This document shows, in pieces, positions 25,262-34,163 of a stretch of DNA of 62,377 nt (within the stretch, counting starts at the first letter, position 1; the number at the start of each line of letters is the position of its first letter). Both the position numbers and the translations under genes were made by a program. The notes under the pieces were generated by a model, which was not told the origin of the DNA, searched no databases, and was given only the letters and a program-made list of their open reading frames with translations. The DNA comes from an uncultured Bacteroidales bacterium (lineage in GTDB: Bacteria; Bacteroidota; Bacteroidia; Bacteroidales; UBA932): positions 1-62,377 of the forward strand of contig CALUPD010000024.1 in NCBI GenBank assembly GCA_944322605.1. The letters are read 5' to 3'.

Positions 25262-28111
25262 TTACCTCCTGTTGTCATAGAAGCTAGACCCCTTCCTGTA
25301 TTGCAAAACATCTGCCAAAGCCGACGCTTTCGCATTTATCCTGAAACTCCACTGCTGCCATTTTCCCATAGGGACCCACGAGAATGATATCTGGAAGCAA
25401 TGAAGGTCGTATGTCGCGCTGAGCTGGGTAGTAGTAAGGCTCATCTTCATAAGGTCGACGCCTGTATTCAGGTTTATGTTCAAATCCTTAGTCAGCCTTA
25501 TCTGCGCCCCTATTCCAAGAGTCTGGGTATGAGTATGGACCGTATTCCTCTTGCCGTTGGCGTAATTATAAGACCTGCTGTAGGAATAATTGTAATCGAA
25601 GCTTACGGACCAAGGTATGTCCGGATCCATGTACGTCACCCAACCTCCTGGAATATATTCTCCGGTAATAGGATGATAGTATATCCTCTCGTACCCGGGA
25701 CCTGCCGTAGCCCCTCCCGCCTGCCTTTGCTGCATATTTCCTCCTCCCATTCCGCCCTGCATGCCTCCTGCCGCTCCGCCGCTTTTGCTCTTTCCCTGAA
25801 GGGTATATGAAAGGGAAACCGAAGCGCTTGTCAGCCTTGCAAGCTTGAAGCCTCCTTCCCTTGCGATATTGAACTGGGCTATCCTGGCCCCGTATTCGTT
25901 AACGGCATAAGGGTCGAGCGATATGTTTCCGTTCACGCCCAATTTCTCGAATATCGTGGTATTGAACGATATGTTGATATTGGACAGGTTCATGGAGTCT
26001 GCCAGGAAATTATACGAACCGTTGATGGAAAGCTGGTCGAGCAGCTTGATTTTCTTCAGGCCCGTGCCTGTGGTATCGTTCCTGTCCCGAACCTTGGCTT
26101 CGAGGTTGTTGCCTATCGAAAAGTTCAGCGAAGCAGACTGCCCTGTTCCGGGAGGCGAATACAAAGCTCCTTCATAGCGGTTGTATTCATACACCTGATG
26201 AACTCCGTTCCCGTCTATGTATGAAAGGGAAGTATATCCGTTAGCCGGCACGCCCATGTCAGGCCGGTAGGAAAAGTTCAACGACGGGGAAATCATATGC
26301 CTTATCGCACGAATAGGGCTGCGTTCCTTGAAATTGAAAGTACCGTATATCCTCGTGCTCATGGAAACGCCCGCGCTGAAATTCTGTGCCACTCCGAACG
26401 TGCTGAACTGGTCCGACTGGATAGTTTCTATCTCGTCCGTCTCATAATTGTAGACCTTTTTGACATCCTGGAAATACCAGTTCATGCCATACGTGACAGT
26501 AGGCGAAACCTGCAAATATTTAAGAATGGAAAAGGAAGGCAGGTTTATATTGAAATTATGCCTTACCCCGTTCTTCATCTTGTCCCAAAATTCAGGCTTT
26601 CCGAATTCGCTCGACTTGAAATTGATCTTGTTCTCTATGGTCGCATTGTAGCTGAACGATATGCTTTCATATATCTTTTCCTTTCCAACCCTGTTCTTGC
26701 GCTTGAAAGGATAAATCCTGTTCATCGTGAACGTAAGGTTAGGCAGCGTGAACGCATAAGAGCTGTCCCTCATGTTCTGGCTGTGCAAGGCGTTTATGGA
26801 AAGGGAAAACGGCGTGCCGCTCCATGTCTTTGAATATGAAATGGACGACGAAGCCTGGCTTTCGAGATGCTCGCTTACCGAAATCTGGGAATTGTATTCA
26901 TTGTAGGCAGGAGTCTTGAAATCCACGGACGCCCTGAACGATGTCCCCGGCACGGCCTTCGAATCCTGTGCGTGCTCCCAGCGTATTTCGAAATCTGCCG
27001 ACTGGGCAAAATCGGGGCTGCCCCTCTCGCCTGTCTGGTTATTGGCATATGTCATCGAAAAGCTTCCGTCGTACTTATAACGTTTCTTGTACCTCGAATT
27101 CAGATTAACGGTCCATGATCCGAGGGAATAAATGTCCGTCGTAAGGGCCACGTCCCAATGATCCCCTATGACGAAATAATATCCGAGACCTCTCATGAAA
27201 ACACCCCTGGAAGTCTCTTCGCCGTAGGAAGGAATCAGGATTCCGCTCGCCCTCGTGGCCATTCTCGGAACGAACCCGTAAGGAAGCGCGAAAGGAGTCG
27301 GGACATCTTCGAGGACCGCATAAGCAGGGCCGAACACCGTCATCTGCTTGGGCTTTGTAACGACTTTCGCAGAAGTAAGCTGCAAATAGAAATGCGGATG
27401 CTCGTGATCGCAGGTCGTATATTTTCCGCCTGATATGTTGAACGAATTGTCAGGCATCATTTTAAGGTTTTTGCCATGGAGAATGCCTTCCTGCTGCTGG
27501 GTTATCATGTTCCTTATCTTCGCCTTCTTGGTGGTGAAATTATAGTACACGTCCTCCATTTCGTAAGACACGCCGTTGTCGGTCATGACAGGACGGCCGA
27601 CTATGTTGCCGGTCGAATCAGGCAGGCCGCTTGCATACACGATGTTCTCGTCCACGTCGTACTTCATGTACTCCGCAGTAAGGCTCATCGTTCCGTAATC
27701 GACCTTTATGTCCCCGTAATAATAAATGACCCTCTTGCCGTTGCTGAAATCTTCTATCATCGAATCCCTTGCGACCGAAAACGCCGGATATTCCAAAGTC
27801 TGCTTGATTTTTATCGAATCCCTCATGCCGGAAAGGGAATCCGATATCGCAAGGGAATCGGCAGACGCCGCTATCGAGTCCCTCGCCCCGTATGCCGACC
27901 ATGCCGAATCGGCAATGGCGGAAGTCCCGGCATGCGGAGAAACCATGCCGTCGTAATTCGCAGGCAATGAGTCCTGAGCCTGCCTGACGAGTTCCGTCTT
28001 CACCCTCTTGGACCGCTTTTGCCTTTCATTCCTTTTCGCATAGACAGAATTAATGCTTACAAGAACAATAAGCATGGAAATTATGATTTTTAGATACTTG
28101 TTTCCTGACAT
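25262..28111 (-). CDS. lptD: LptD-like outer-membrane LPS assembly protein
   Basis: 949 residues. A signal peptide ends near residue 25 (VSINSVYA-KR). A polar Ser/Ala-rich stretch follows, then an OstA-like beta-jellyroll (about 115-240) with repeated strand pairs (VIYYYGDIKVDYGTMSLTAE), and a long C-terminal beta-barrel of alternating hydrophobic strands. This is the Bacteroidota form of LptD, which inserts lipopolysaccharide or lipooligosaccharide in the outer leaflet. A Gly/Met/Gln-rich loop at about 772-807 (GGMQGGMGGGNMQQRQ) lies between barrel strands. Divergent from an amidase gene, an arrangement I recall in other Bacteroidales. Confidence 0.88.
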   Translation of the reverse strand: MSGNKYLKIIISMLIVLVSINSVYAKRNERQKRSKRVKTELVRQAQDSLPANYDGMVSPHAGTSAIADSAWSAYGARDSIAASADSLAISDSLSGMRDSIKIKQTLEYPAFSVARDSMIEDFSNGKRVIYYYGDIKVDYGTMSLTAEYMKYDVDENIVYASGLPDSTGNIVGRPVMTDNGVSYEMEDVYYNFTTKKAKIRNMITQQQEGILHGKNLKMMPDNSFNISGGKYTTCDHEHPHFYLQLTSAKVVTKPKQMTVFGPAYAVLEDVPTPFALPYGFVPRMATRASGILIPSYGEETSRGVFMRGLGYYFVIGDHWDVALTTDIYSLGSWTVNLNSRYKKRYKYDGSFSMTYANNQTGERGSPDFAQSADFEIRWEHAQDSKAVPGTSFRASVDFKTPAYNEYNSQISVSEHLESQASSSISYSKTWSGTPFSLSINALHSQNMRDSSYAFTLPNLTFTMNRIYPFKRKNRVGKEKIYESISFSYNATIENKINFKSSEFGKPEFWDKMKNGVRHNFNINLPSFSILKYLQVSPTVTYGMNWYFQDVKKVYNYETDEIETIQSDQFSTFGVAQNFSAGVSMSTRIYGTFNFKERSPIRAIRHMISPSLNFSYRPDMGVPANGYTSLSYIDGNGVHQVYEYNRYEGALYSPPGTGQSASLNFSIGNNLEAKVRDRNDTTGTGLKKIKLLDQLSINGSYNFLADSMNLSNINISFNTTIFEKLGVNGNISLDPYAVNEYGARIAQFNIAREGGFKLARLTSASVSLSYTLQGKSKSGGAAGGMQGGMGGGNMQQRQAGGATAGPGYERIYYHPITGEYIPGGWVTYMDPDIPWSVSFDYNYSYSRSYNYANGKRNTVHTHTQTLGIGAQIRLTKDLNINLNTGVDLMKMSLTTTQLSATYDLHCFQISFSWVPMGKWQQWSFRINAKASALADVLQYRKGSSFYDNRR

Positions 28112-28148
28112 TAATCCTAATTCTATCCGGTATTTGAAGAAAAAATCC

Positions 28149-28156
28149 TATTTTTG
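28149..28156 (+). promoter_or_regulatory. Candidate amidase promoter, -7 element TATTTTTG
   Basis: A TAnnTTTG match 35 bases upstream of the amidase start. A minus-strand TACATTTG at 28164-28171 could serve lptD, so the two would face each other. Neither has a well-placed -33. Confidence 0.4.
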
Positions 28157-28191
28157 CAAAGTGCAAATGTAATATTTTTTTGCAAGAAAAA

Positions 28192-29280
28192 ATGAACGCC
28201 CCCGCAAAGTACAATATTATTTTAATGCTCCTGGCAGCATTCTCCCTATGCCTTTTCCACTGCAAGGCCGGCGCGGCAGACGAAAAGAGCCTGATAAAGC
28301 TCAGGACGGTCGTCATCGACCCCGGACACGGAGGCTCGGACCCCGGATGCATAAACAGGGCCAAAGGGCTTAAAGAAAAAGACATAACTCTGTCCGTGGC
28401 ATTGAAGCTCGGAGCCTTGATAAAACAGAACTACCCTGAAGTGAAAGTGCTCTACACCCGCTCTACCGACAAGGCCGTGGACCTCAGGGACAGGACCGAC
28501 ATCGCAAACAGGAACAAAGCGGACCTTTTCATATCCATCCATGTCAATTCGGCTGCGGACGCCTCTGCAAAAGGAGTGGAGACATGGGTCATGGGAACCA
28601 ACAAGACGGCGGCCAACATGGAAGTCTGCAAGACCGAAAACTCCGCCATCATCCTTGAAAACGACTACACGTCGAAATACCAGGGGTTCGACCCGGAAAG
28701 CCCTGAATCCTACATAATATTCTCGCTTATCCAGAACACGCATCTCGAACAGAGCCTGTATTTCGCAGGCCTGGTCCAGAACCAGCTCGTGCAAGGGCCT
28801 ATCGTAAGGAACAGGGGTGTCAAGCAAGGGCCTTTCCTTGTCCTGTGGACGGCAACGATGCCGACCATACTGATAGAACTCGGATTCATATCCAACGACA
28901 ACGACAGCAGGCTGCTTGCCAACAGGTACAACCACAACACCTTTGCAAAAAGGATATTCGCCGCATTCAAGGAATACAAAACCAAATACGAGTCGGAAAG
29001 CATAAGGCTGGCGGACGGAACGGAAAGCCAGGCAAGCCGGACAGGAGAATCCTTCGGCATACAGATATTTTCCAGGACATCGCCTGCCAATAACAAAAGG
29101 CTGATGAAAGGGCTCGACGCATATTGCATAAGGGATGGGAAATACTATAAATATATTTACGGCAATTTCGACACAAGGGACGGAGCCATGGCGGAACTTG
29201 AAACGGTAAGGAAGAAATTCAAGGACGCGTTCATCGTGAAAATGGAAAACGATTCCCTTGTCAAAAACCAAACGCCGTGA
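28192..29280 (+). CDS. N-acetylmuramoyl-L-alanine amidase (Amidase_3)
   Basis: A 362-residue exported cell-wall hydrolase that cuts the amide bond between muramic acid and the stem peptide. After a signal peptide (LMLLAAFSLCLFHCKAGA) comes the zinc-dependent Amidase_3 domain: the first zinc His in IDPGHGGSDPG, a Glu in LKEKDITLSVALKL, the second zinc His in FISIHVNSA, and the catalytic Glu in ILIELGFISN. The C-terminal 80 residues look like a SPOR-type domain. The ATG at 28192 is preferred to a TTG four codons upstream. It overlaps a possible GTG start of the next gene. Confidence 0.92.
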   Translation: MNAPAKYNIILMLLAAFSLCLFHCKAGAADEKSLIKLRTVVIDPGHGGSDPGCINRAKGLKEKDITLSVALKLGALIKQNYPEVKVLYTRSTDKAVDLRDRTDIANRNKADLFISIHVNSAADASAKGVETWVMGTNKTAANMEVCKTENSAIILENDYTSKYQGFDPESPESYIIFSLIQNTHLEQSLYFAGLVQNQLVQGPIVRNRGVKQGPFLVLWTATMPTILIELGFISNDNDSRLLANRYNHNTFAKRIFAAFKEYKTKYESESIRLADGTESQASRTGESFGIQIFSRTSPANNKRLMKGLDAYCIRDGKYYKYIYGNFDTRDGAMAELETVRKKFKDAFIVKMENDSLVKNQTP

Positions 29281-29312
29281 CAAAAGAAAGCGCAGTCAAA
29301 AAACAACGAAAT

Positions 29313-30218
29313 ATGAAAAAAGAGCAGAAAATAGGACTATTCGCGATCATAATCGTCGTAGGAATATTCTTGGTCATCAATTTCCTTAAAGGAAAGAACC
29401 TTTTCAACCGCCAGAACACCTATTACGCGGTATTCGACAACGTGGAAGGAATAGACGCTTCCGCACCGGTCTACATGAGAGGGTTCAAAGTAGGGATAAT
29501 CGACGATGTCCGCTACGACAGCCGGACCGACAAATTCATCGTCGAATTTTCGGTCTCAAGAAAATATGAATTCAGCGACGACTCCAAAGCCGAATCCTAC
29601 AGTTCCGACATAATGGGAGGCAAAGCCCTCAGGATCACGACAGGGCTGTCGGGAACGAAGGCAAAAAGCGGGGACACCCTGGCATCGGGGAGCGAGCCGG
29701 ACATGATCTCGTCTCTCGTTTCAGGGATAGGGCCTCTTAAAAACCAGCTTTCATCCTTGATTGCAGAACTGAATACGACAGTAGCAAGCATCAATGAAAT
29801 ATTGGACGCGGACACGAAGGCCGGCATCGAAGCAGCGGTAGGGTCGCTCAGGAGCACGGCTGAAAATGCGGCCGCCATATCATCAGGAATAAAGGAAAGC
29901 ATGCCGGAAATACAGGGCATCGCATACAACCTGAACAAGCTCGCCGCAAGCCTCGGCAACAGCACAGGCGACATCGAGAGCACCATGCGCAACCTGTCGC
30001 AAGCAAGCGAAGATCTCAAGGAAGCCGAACTCAAAAACACGATTTCGCAAATCAGAAGCCTGCTTGAAAAAATCCAGGAAAAAGACAATTCCCTCGGACT
30101 TCTGCTCAACGACACGAGCCTTCACGACAACCTGAACGGGCTGCTTGAAAACGTCGACAGCCTTGTCACCAGAATCTCGGAAAATCCGAAAAAATACATC
30201 CGCATAAGTGTTTTCTAA
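29313..30218 (+). CDS. MlaD/MCE domain protein
   Basis: 301 residues: one N-terminal transmembrane helix (FAIIIVVGIFLVINFL), an MCE domain (about 35-115, with YYAVFDNVEGIDASAPVYMRG), and a long helical region at about 145-285 ending with a hydrophobic tail. MCE proteins form hexameric rings or tubes that carry phospholipids between the membranes. The ABC ATPase and permease partners are not in the window. The ATG at 29313 gives MKKEQKIGLF, the family start; a GTG at 29277 overlapping the amidase stop is an alternative and would add 12 polar residues. Co-transcribed with the amidase. Confidence 0.87.
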   Translation: MKKEQKIGLFAIIIVVGIFLVINFLKGKNLFNRQNTYYAVFDNVEGIDASAPVYMRGFKVGIIDDVRYDSRTDKFIVEFSVSRKYEFSDDSKAESYSSDIMGGKALRITTGLSGTKAKSGDTLASGSEPDMISSLVSGIGPLKNQLSSLIAELNTTVASINEILDADTKAGIEAAVGSLRSTAENAAAISSGIKESMPEIQGIAYNLNKLAASLGNSTGDIESTMRNLSQASEDLKEAELKNTISQIRSLLEKIQEKDNSLGLLLNDTSLHDNLNGLLENVDSLVTRISENPKKYIRISVF

Positions 30219-30260
30219 AAAGGTCGGACTATCAAGCAAATAAATCTTTTTAAAAGATAT

Positions 30261-30304
30261 AAGTCTCTATAAATCATTATTTTATAGAGACTTTAATTTT
30301 TTCG
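30261..30304 (+). terminator. Terminator of the amidase-MCE operon
   Basis: A perfect 13-base-pair stem (AAGTCTCTATAAA and its complement), a seven-base loop, then TAATTTTTT. Confidence 0.88.
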
Positions 30305-30429
30305 TATTGGATATTAAGACGTTATATCGAACGGCTGCGTTTTTGCTAAAATAAATTTTTCCGTTCATCGTTTTTTTATAAAATTTGCATTCCCAAGGAA
30401 GAAAAAACAATAAAGAAATAGAGAACGAA

Positions 30430-31773
30430 ATGTCGAATCCAAACCACATAGAGGTATGGAATAATTGCTTGTCGGTTATTCGGAATCTTATATCGGAACA
30501 CGATTTCAAAACCTGGTTTTCTGAAATCGCGCCCGAAAAGATAGAAGGCAGCAAGCTGTTCGTGAAAGTCCCGTCAAAGGCTTTCTACGAATATTTCGAC
30601 TCAAAGTTCTGCGGCATCCTCAAAAAGCCGCTCGAAACCTTTCTCGGAGAAAAGGCGAACCTCATCTACATCACGCCGAACCAGGACAATCCGCGCGCGG
30701 ATTCGAACAGGCCGCAGTTTTCGGACAAAAAGCCTATGGCATCGAGAATCGACTCACAGCTCAATCCGAACTACAACATCGCCTGCTTCATAGAAGGAGC
30801 GTGCAATAAAATAGCAAGGTCGGCGGGAATAGCCATATCCGAAAACCCGGGCTCCGTTTTCAATCCGCTTCTGATTTACGGAGGGTCAGGATTAGGGAAA
30901 ACGCATCTCGCGCAGGCAATAGGGCTTGAAATCAAAGCCCGCTTCCCCAATGCAGCCGTGCTTTACGTAAATGCGGACACGTTCAAAACGCAATACATGG
31001 CCGCATGCTCCGCGAACAAGCTGAATAATTTCATCCAATTCTACCAGATGATAGACACCTTGATAGTGGACGACATTCAGATTTTCTCAGGGCTGCCTGG
31101 AACGCAAAAGGCGTTCTTCTCCATTTTCGACCATCTGCACCAGCACAGGAAGCAATTGATCCTTACGTCCGACAGGTCGCCGGCGGAATTGAAAGTAATG
31201 GAAGAAAGGCTGTTGTCAAGGTTCAAATGGGGATTGTCGGTCGAACTCAAGAGGCCCGATTGCGAAACGAGGGCCAATATACTGAGGAGCAAAATCAAAA
31301 TCGCCAAAATGAATATCGGGGAAGACGTGGTTGATTTCCTGGCGAAAAACATTGACAAGAATGTCCGCGAGCTCGAAGGGGCGCTGAATACGATTTACGC
31401 ATACTCCAAATTCGGCAATTGTCCCGTAACGCTAAGCCTTGCGGAACAATTGGTCGGAAAGATAGCCGTTCAGAAAAACGAAAGCGTTTCTTTGGAAAAT
31501 ATCATAAACAACGTCTGCAACTACTTCAACATGACGATAGACACGTTCATGTCCAACTCAAAGAAAAGCGAAGTCGTGCAGGCGAGGCAGATAGCCATGT
31601 ACCTGGGCAGAAACCTGACAAAAAGTTCTCTCCAGACAATAGGGCATCAGATAGGAAACCGCAATTATGCGACCGTCGTGTATGCGTGCAAGACGATAGC
31701 TAACCTCATAGACACGGACAACGCATTCAAGCAGCGTGTCAGCGAAATAGAATCCAAAATCCTTACGGCATAA
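30430..31773 (+). CDS. dnaA: Chromosomal replication initiator DnaA with altered DNA-recognition motif
   Basis: 447 residues. Domain I (about 1-85, KTWFSEIAPEKIEGSKLFVK), a short linker, the AAA+ domain with Walker A YGGSGLGKTHLAQAIG and Walker B TLIVDDIQIFSG, and the domain IV helix-turn-helix. The usual DNA-box motif GGRDHTTVxHAC reads GNRNYATVVYAC here (residues 409-420), so the Asp, His and first Thr that contact the box in E. coli are Asn, Tyr and Ala. The rest looks intact. The ATG at 30430 gives MSNPNHIEVWNNCL, the natural start. I see no cluster of TTATCCACA boxes beside the gene, so oriC is probably elsewhere. Confidence 0.93.
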   Translation: MSNPNHIEVWNNCLSVIRNLISEHDFKTWFSEIAPEKIEGSKLFVKVPSKAFYEYFDSKFCGILKKPLETFLGEKANLIYITPNQDNPRADSNRPQFSDKKPMASRIDSQLNPNYNIACFIEGACNKIARSAGIAISENPGSVFNPLLIYGGSGLGKTHLAQAIGLEIKARFPNAAVLYVNADTFKTQYMAACSANKLNNFIQFYQMIDTLIVDDIQIFSGLPGTQKAFFSIFDHLHQHRKQLILTSDRSPAELKVMEERLLSRFKWGLSVELKRPDCETRANILRSKIKIAKMNIGEDVVDFLAKNIDKNVRELEGALNTIYAYSKFGNCPVTLSLAEQLVGKIAVQKNESVSLENIINNVCNYFNMTIDTFMSNSKKSEVVQARQIAMYLGRNLTKSSLQTIGHQIGNRNYATVVYACKTIANLIDTDNAFKQRVSEIESKILTA

Positions 31774-31823
31774 CCTGCCGTATTTGTTATTTACCGTATT
31801 TTTAGCCATATTTGTCTTTTGTA

Positions 31824-31880
31824 CCGGCGCGGTTCATGGCACGGACGGCGGCCACATGGCCACGCCATGCGCAAGACCGG
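31824..31880. other. GC-rich nested inverted repeats between dnaA and pepD
   Basis: CATGGC (31835-31840) pairs with GCCATG (31864-31869) around an inner GGCCA/TGGCC hairpin (31850-31861), with CCGG at both outer ends. No T-run follows, so it is not a standard terminator. Confidence 0.4.
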
Positions 31881-31939
31881 GAAATCCAGCAAGGAATCCG
31901 CCGCATGAAGCAAGAAAACGGAATTAAAAATACAAGAAT

Positions 31940-33370
31940 ATGACAGACAGAATTTTGGAATACTTTATGGAAATCACGAAAATCCCTCGTGAATCCGGAC
32001 ATGAAGAACATATCATCGAATACCTGAAAAAATTCGCAGCGGCAAACGGCCTTGAATGCAAAACCGACGAGGCCGGAAACGTGCTGATTATAAAAGAAGC
32101 CGTCAAGGGAAGGGAAAACAGCCCTGTCATGATACTTCAAAGCCATTCCGACATGGTTTGCGAAAAAAACAGCGGCGTTGAGCATGATTTCAGGAAAGAC
32201 CCTATAAAGACAGTCATCGAAGACGGCTGGCTCATAGCAAAAGACACCACTCTCGGAGCCGACTGCGGAATCGGAATAGCAGCCACGCTCGCAGTGCTGA
32301 CGGACAAGAATCTCTCCCACGGGAAAATCGAAGCCCTCTTCACTGTCGGCGAAGAAACCGGATTGGACGGAGCAAAAGCCCTGAAACCGGATTTCCTTAC
32401 AGGAAAGACACTTATCAACCTTGATTCGGAAGACGAAGGAGAATTGTTCATAGGATGCGCAGGAGGGGTAGACACGACTGCGGAATTCAAGTATTCACAT
32501 GTGCCGTCGACCAAAGACACCACCGTGAAATACAGGATTTTCGGAGCAATGGGAGGACATAGCGGAGACGATATAAACAAAAACAGGGCGAATGCGAACC
32601 AGATACTTGCAAGATTCCTTTACAGGCTGACGAAAGAATGCGATTTCGACCTTTGCGAAATCGATGGAGGAAACAAGAGGAACGCCATTGCAAGGGAAGC
32701 ATTCGCAATAATCAACATAGACAGGAAAGACCTCGACAAGGCCGATTCCGTATTCGAAACCACGGTTGCCCAGGTGCGCGACGAATTCTCGGCAAGCGAC
32801 CCCGACATAAACGGGTCAAAGGAAGAATGCGGGCACGCAGGCAACGCGATAGACCGTGATTCCGCAAAAAGTCTGATACTTGCGCTCAATTCCGCACTGC
32901 ACGGCGTACTTGAAATGAACGCAAGCATTCCAGGACTTGTAGAGACTTCCACCAATCTCGCATTCATAAAAATGACGGAAGGAAACATCGTCAGAATAGG
33001 GACAAACCAAAGAAGTTCCACCGACAGTTCAAGGCAATATGCGGCAGAACGTGTCGAAAGCCTGTTCATCCTTGCCGGCGCGAACGTGGAACACAGTTCC
33101 GAATATCCGGGATGGAAACCTAATATCCACTCGCCGATACTGGAGGCGTCAATAGCAAGCTACGAAAGGCTCTTCAATGTAAAACCGGTAGTAAGAGCCA
33201 TCCATGCGGGACTTGAATGCGGACTGTTCCTCGACAAATATCCCGACCTTGACATGATATCATTCGGCCCTACGATCAGGGGAGTGCATGCGCCGGGAGA
33301 AAAGCTCGACCTCGCTTCTCTGGACAAATTCGCCAAGCTTTTGGCAGACATCATCGAAAACTACAAATAA
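31940..33370 (+). CDS. pepD: Aminoacyl-histidine dipeptidase (M20/PepD)
   Basis: A 476-residue M20 metallopeptidase that cleaves Xaa-His and other dipeptides in the cytosol. The two-zinc site is visible: LQSHSDMVCEK, TTLGADCGIG with the bridging Asp, the general base pair in TVGEETGLDGA, and the late His near RAIHAGLECGLF. A lid domain with the dimerisation segment IFGAMGGHSGDDINKNRAN lies at about 185-390. It starts 166 bases after dnaA, with rpe eight bases behind it. Confidence 0.94.
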   Translation: MTDRILEYFMEITKIPRESGHEEHIIEYLKKFAAANGLECKTDEAGNVLIIKEAVKGRENSPVMILQSHSDMVCEKNSGVEHDFRKDPIKTVIEDGWLIAKDTTLGADCGIGIAATLAVLTDKNLSHGKIEALFTVGEETGLDGAKALKPDFLTGKTLINLDSEDEGELFIGCAGGVDTTAEFKYSHVPSTKDTTVKYRIFGAMGGHSGDDINKNRANANQILARFLYRLTKECDFDLCEIDGGNKRNAIAREAFAIINIDRKDLDKADSVFETTVAQVRDEFSASDPDINGSKEECGHAGNAIDRDSAKSLILALNSALHGVLEMNASIPGLVETSTNLAFIKMTEGNIVRIGTNQRSSTDSSRQYAAERVESLFILAGANVEHSSEYPGWKPNIHSPILEASIASYERLFNVKPVVRAIHAGLECGLFLDKYPDLDMISFGPTIRGVHAPGEKLDLASLDKFAKLLADIIENYK

Positions 33371-33377
33371 CCGGACA

Positions 33378-34031
33378 ATGAGCAAGAACCTTTTGGCCCC
33401 GTCAATGCTGTCAGCCGATTTCGGCTGCCTGCAAAAAGACATAGAGCTTGTCAACAATTCGGCAGCGGACATTTTCCACCTCGACATAATGGACGGAGTG
33501 TTCGTGCCTAACATTTCATACGGATTTCCGGTAGTGAAAGCCATTGCAAAATCCGCTAAAAAGCCGCTTGACGCCCATCTCATGATCGTCGAGCCGGACA
33601 AGTACATAGACCGGTTCGCAGAATCGGGAGTAGAATACCTGAGCGTGCATTATGAAGCATGCCCCCACCTGCACAGGACAGTGCAGCACATAAAGAAATC
33701 AGGGATGAAAGCAGGAGTCGCGCTCAATCCGCATAGTCCGGTCTGCCTGCTGGAAGACATCATGTGCGAAGCGGATTTCATACTGATAATGTCGGTAAAT
33801 CCAGGATTCGGAGGACAGAGTTTCATAGAACGCGCCATCGAAAAGATACGCAAGGCGAAACAGATGGCCGCAGCCCTTAACCCGGAAATACTCATAGAAG
33901 TCGACGGCGGAGTTTGCGCCGAAAACGCTGGCATGCTAAAAGGCGCCGGGGCGGACATTCTCGTTGCAGGAAGCGCGGTATTCTCGTCCAAAGACCCGGC
34001 CAAGGCGATTGAAATGATCAAAGGAGCATAA
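33378..34031 (+). CDS. rpe: Ribulose-phosphate 3-epimerase
   Basis: A 217-residue TIM-barrel enzyme of the pentose phosphate pathway that interconverts ribulose 5-phosphate and xylulose 5-phosphate. Conserved parts: APSMLSADFG, HLDIMDGVFVPNISYG, DAHLMI, MSVNPGFGGQSFI and the second catalytic Asp in EVDGGV. The start is the ATG at 33378, seven bases after the pepD stop. Confidence 0.96.
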   Translation: MSKNLLAPSMLSADFGCLQKDIELVNNSAADIFHLDIMDGVFVPNISYGFPVVKAIAKSAKKPLDAHLMIVEPDKYIDRFAESGVEYLSVHYEACPHLHRTVQHIKKSGMKAGVALNPHSPVCLLEDIMCEADFILIMSVNPGFGGQSFIERAIEKIRKAKQMAAALNPEILIEVDGGVCAENAGMLKGAGADILVAGSAVFSSKDPAKAIEMIKGA

Positions 34032-34057
34032 AAACCGAATGCACCGTGCAAAAACAG

Positions 34058-34119
34058 GAGTTGCAGTCCGGCCAGGCCTTTACAGGCCGAAAGGCGGTTC
34101 ACTGCAACTCTTTTTTTTT
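34058..34119 (+). terminator. Terminator after rpe, branched stem
   Basis: GAGTTGCAGT pairs with ACTGCAACTC; inside is a second GGCC/GGCC hairpin and a GCC/GGC pair. Nine T follow. Confidence 0.85.
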
Positions 34120-34163
34120 CTCAAACCTGACTTTGCAAGGCCAAACGGCCCTAAGGCATCAAT

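Noticed and set aside
30218..30430. Replication origin beside dnaA
   Set aside because: The gap holds a terminator and AT-rich sequence but no cluster of TTATCCACA-like boxes. In this phylum oriC is often not next to dnaA.
34092..34108. Read-through or overlapping gene in the branched terminator after rpe
   Set aside because: The long T-run and paired arms explain the stretch fully; no coding frame of useful length.
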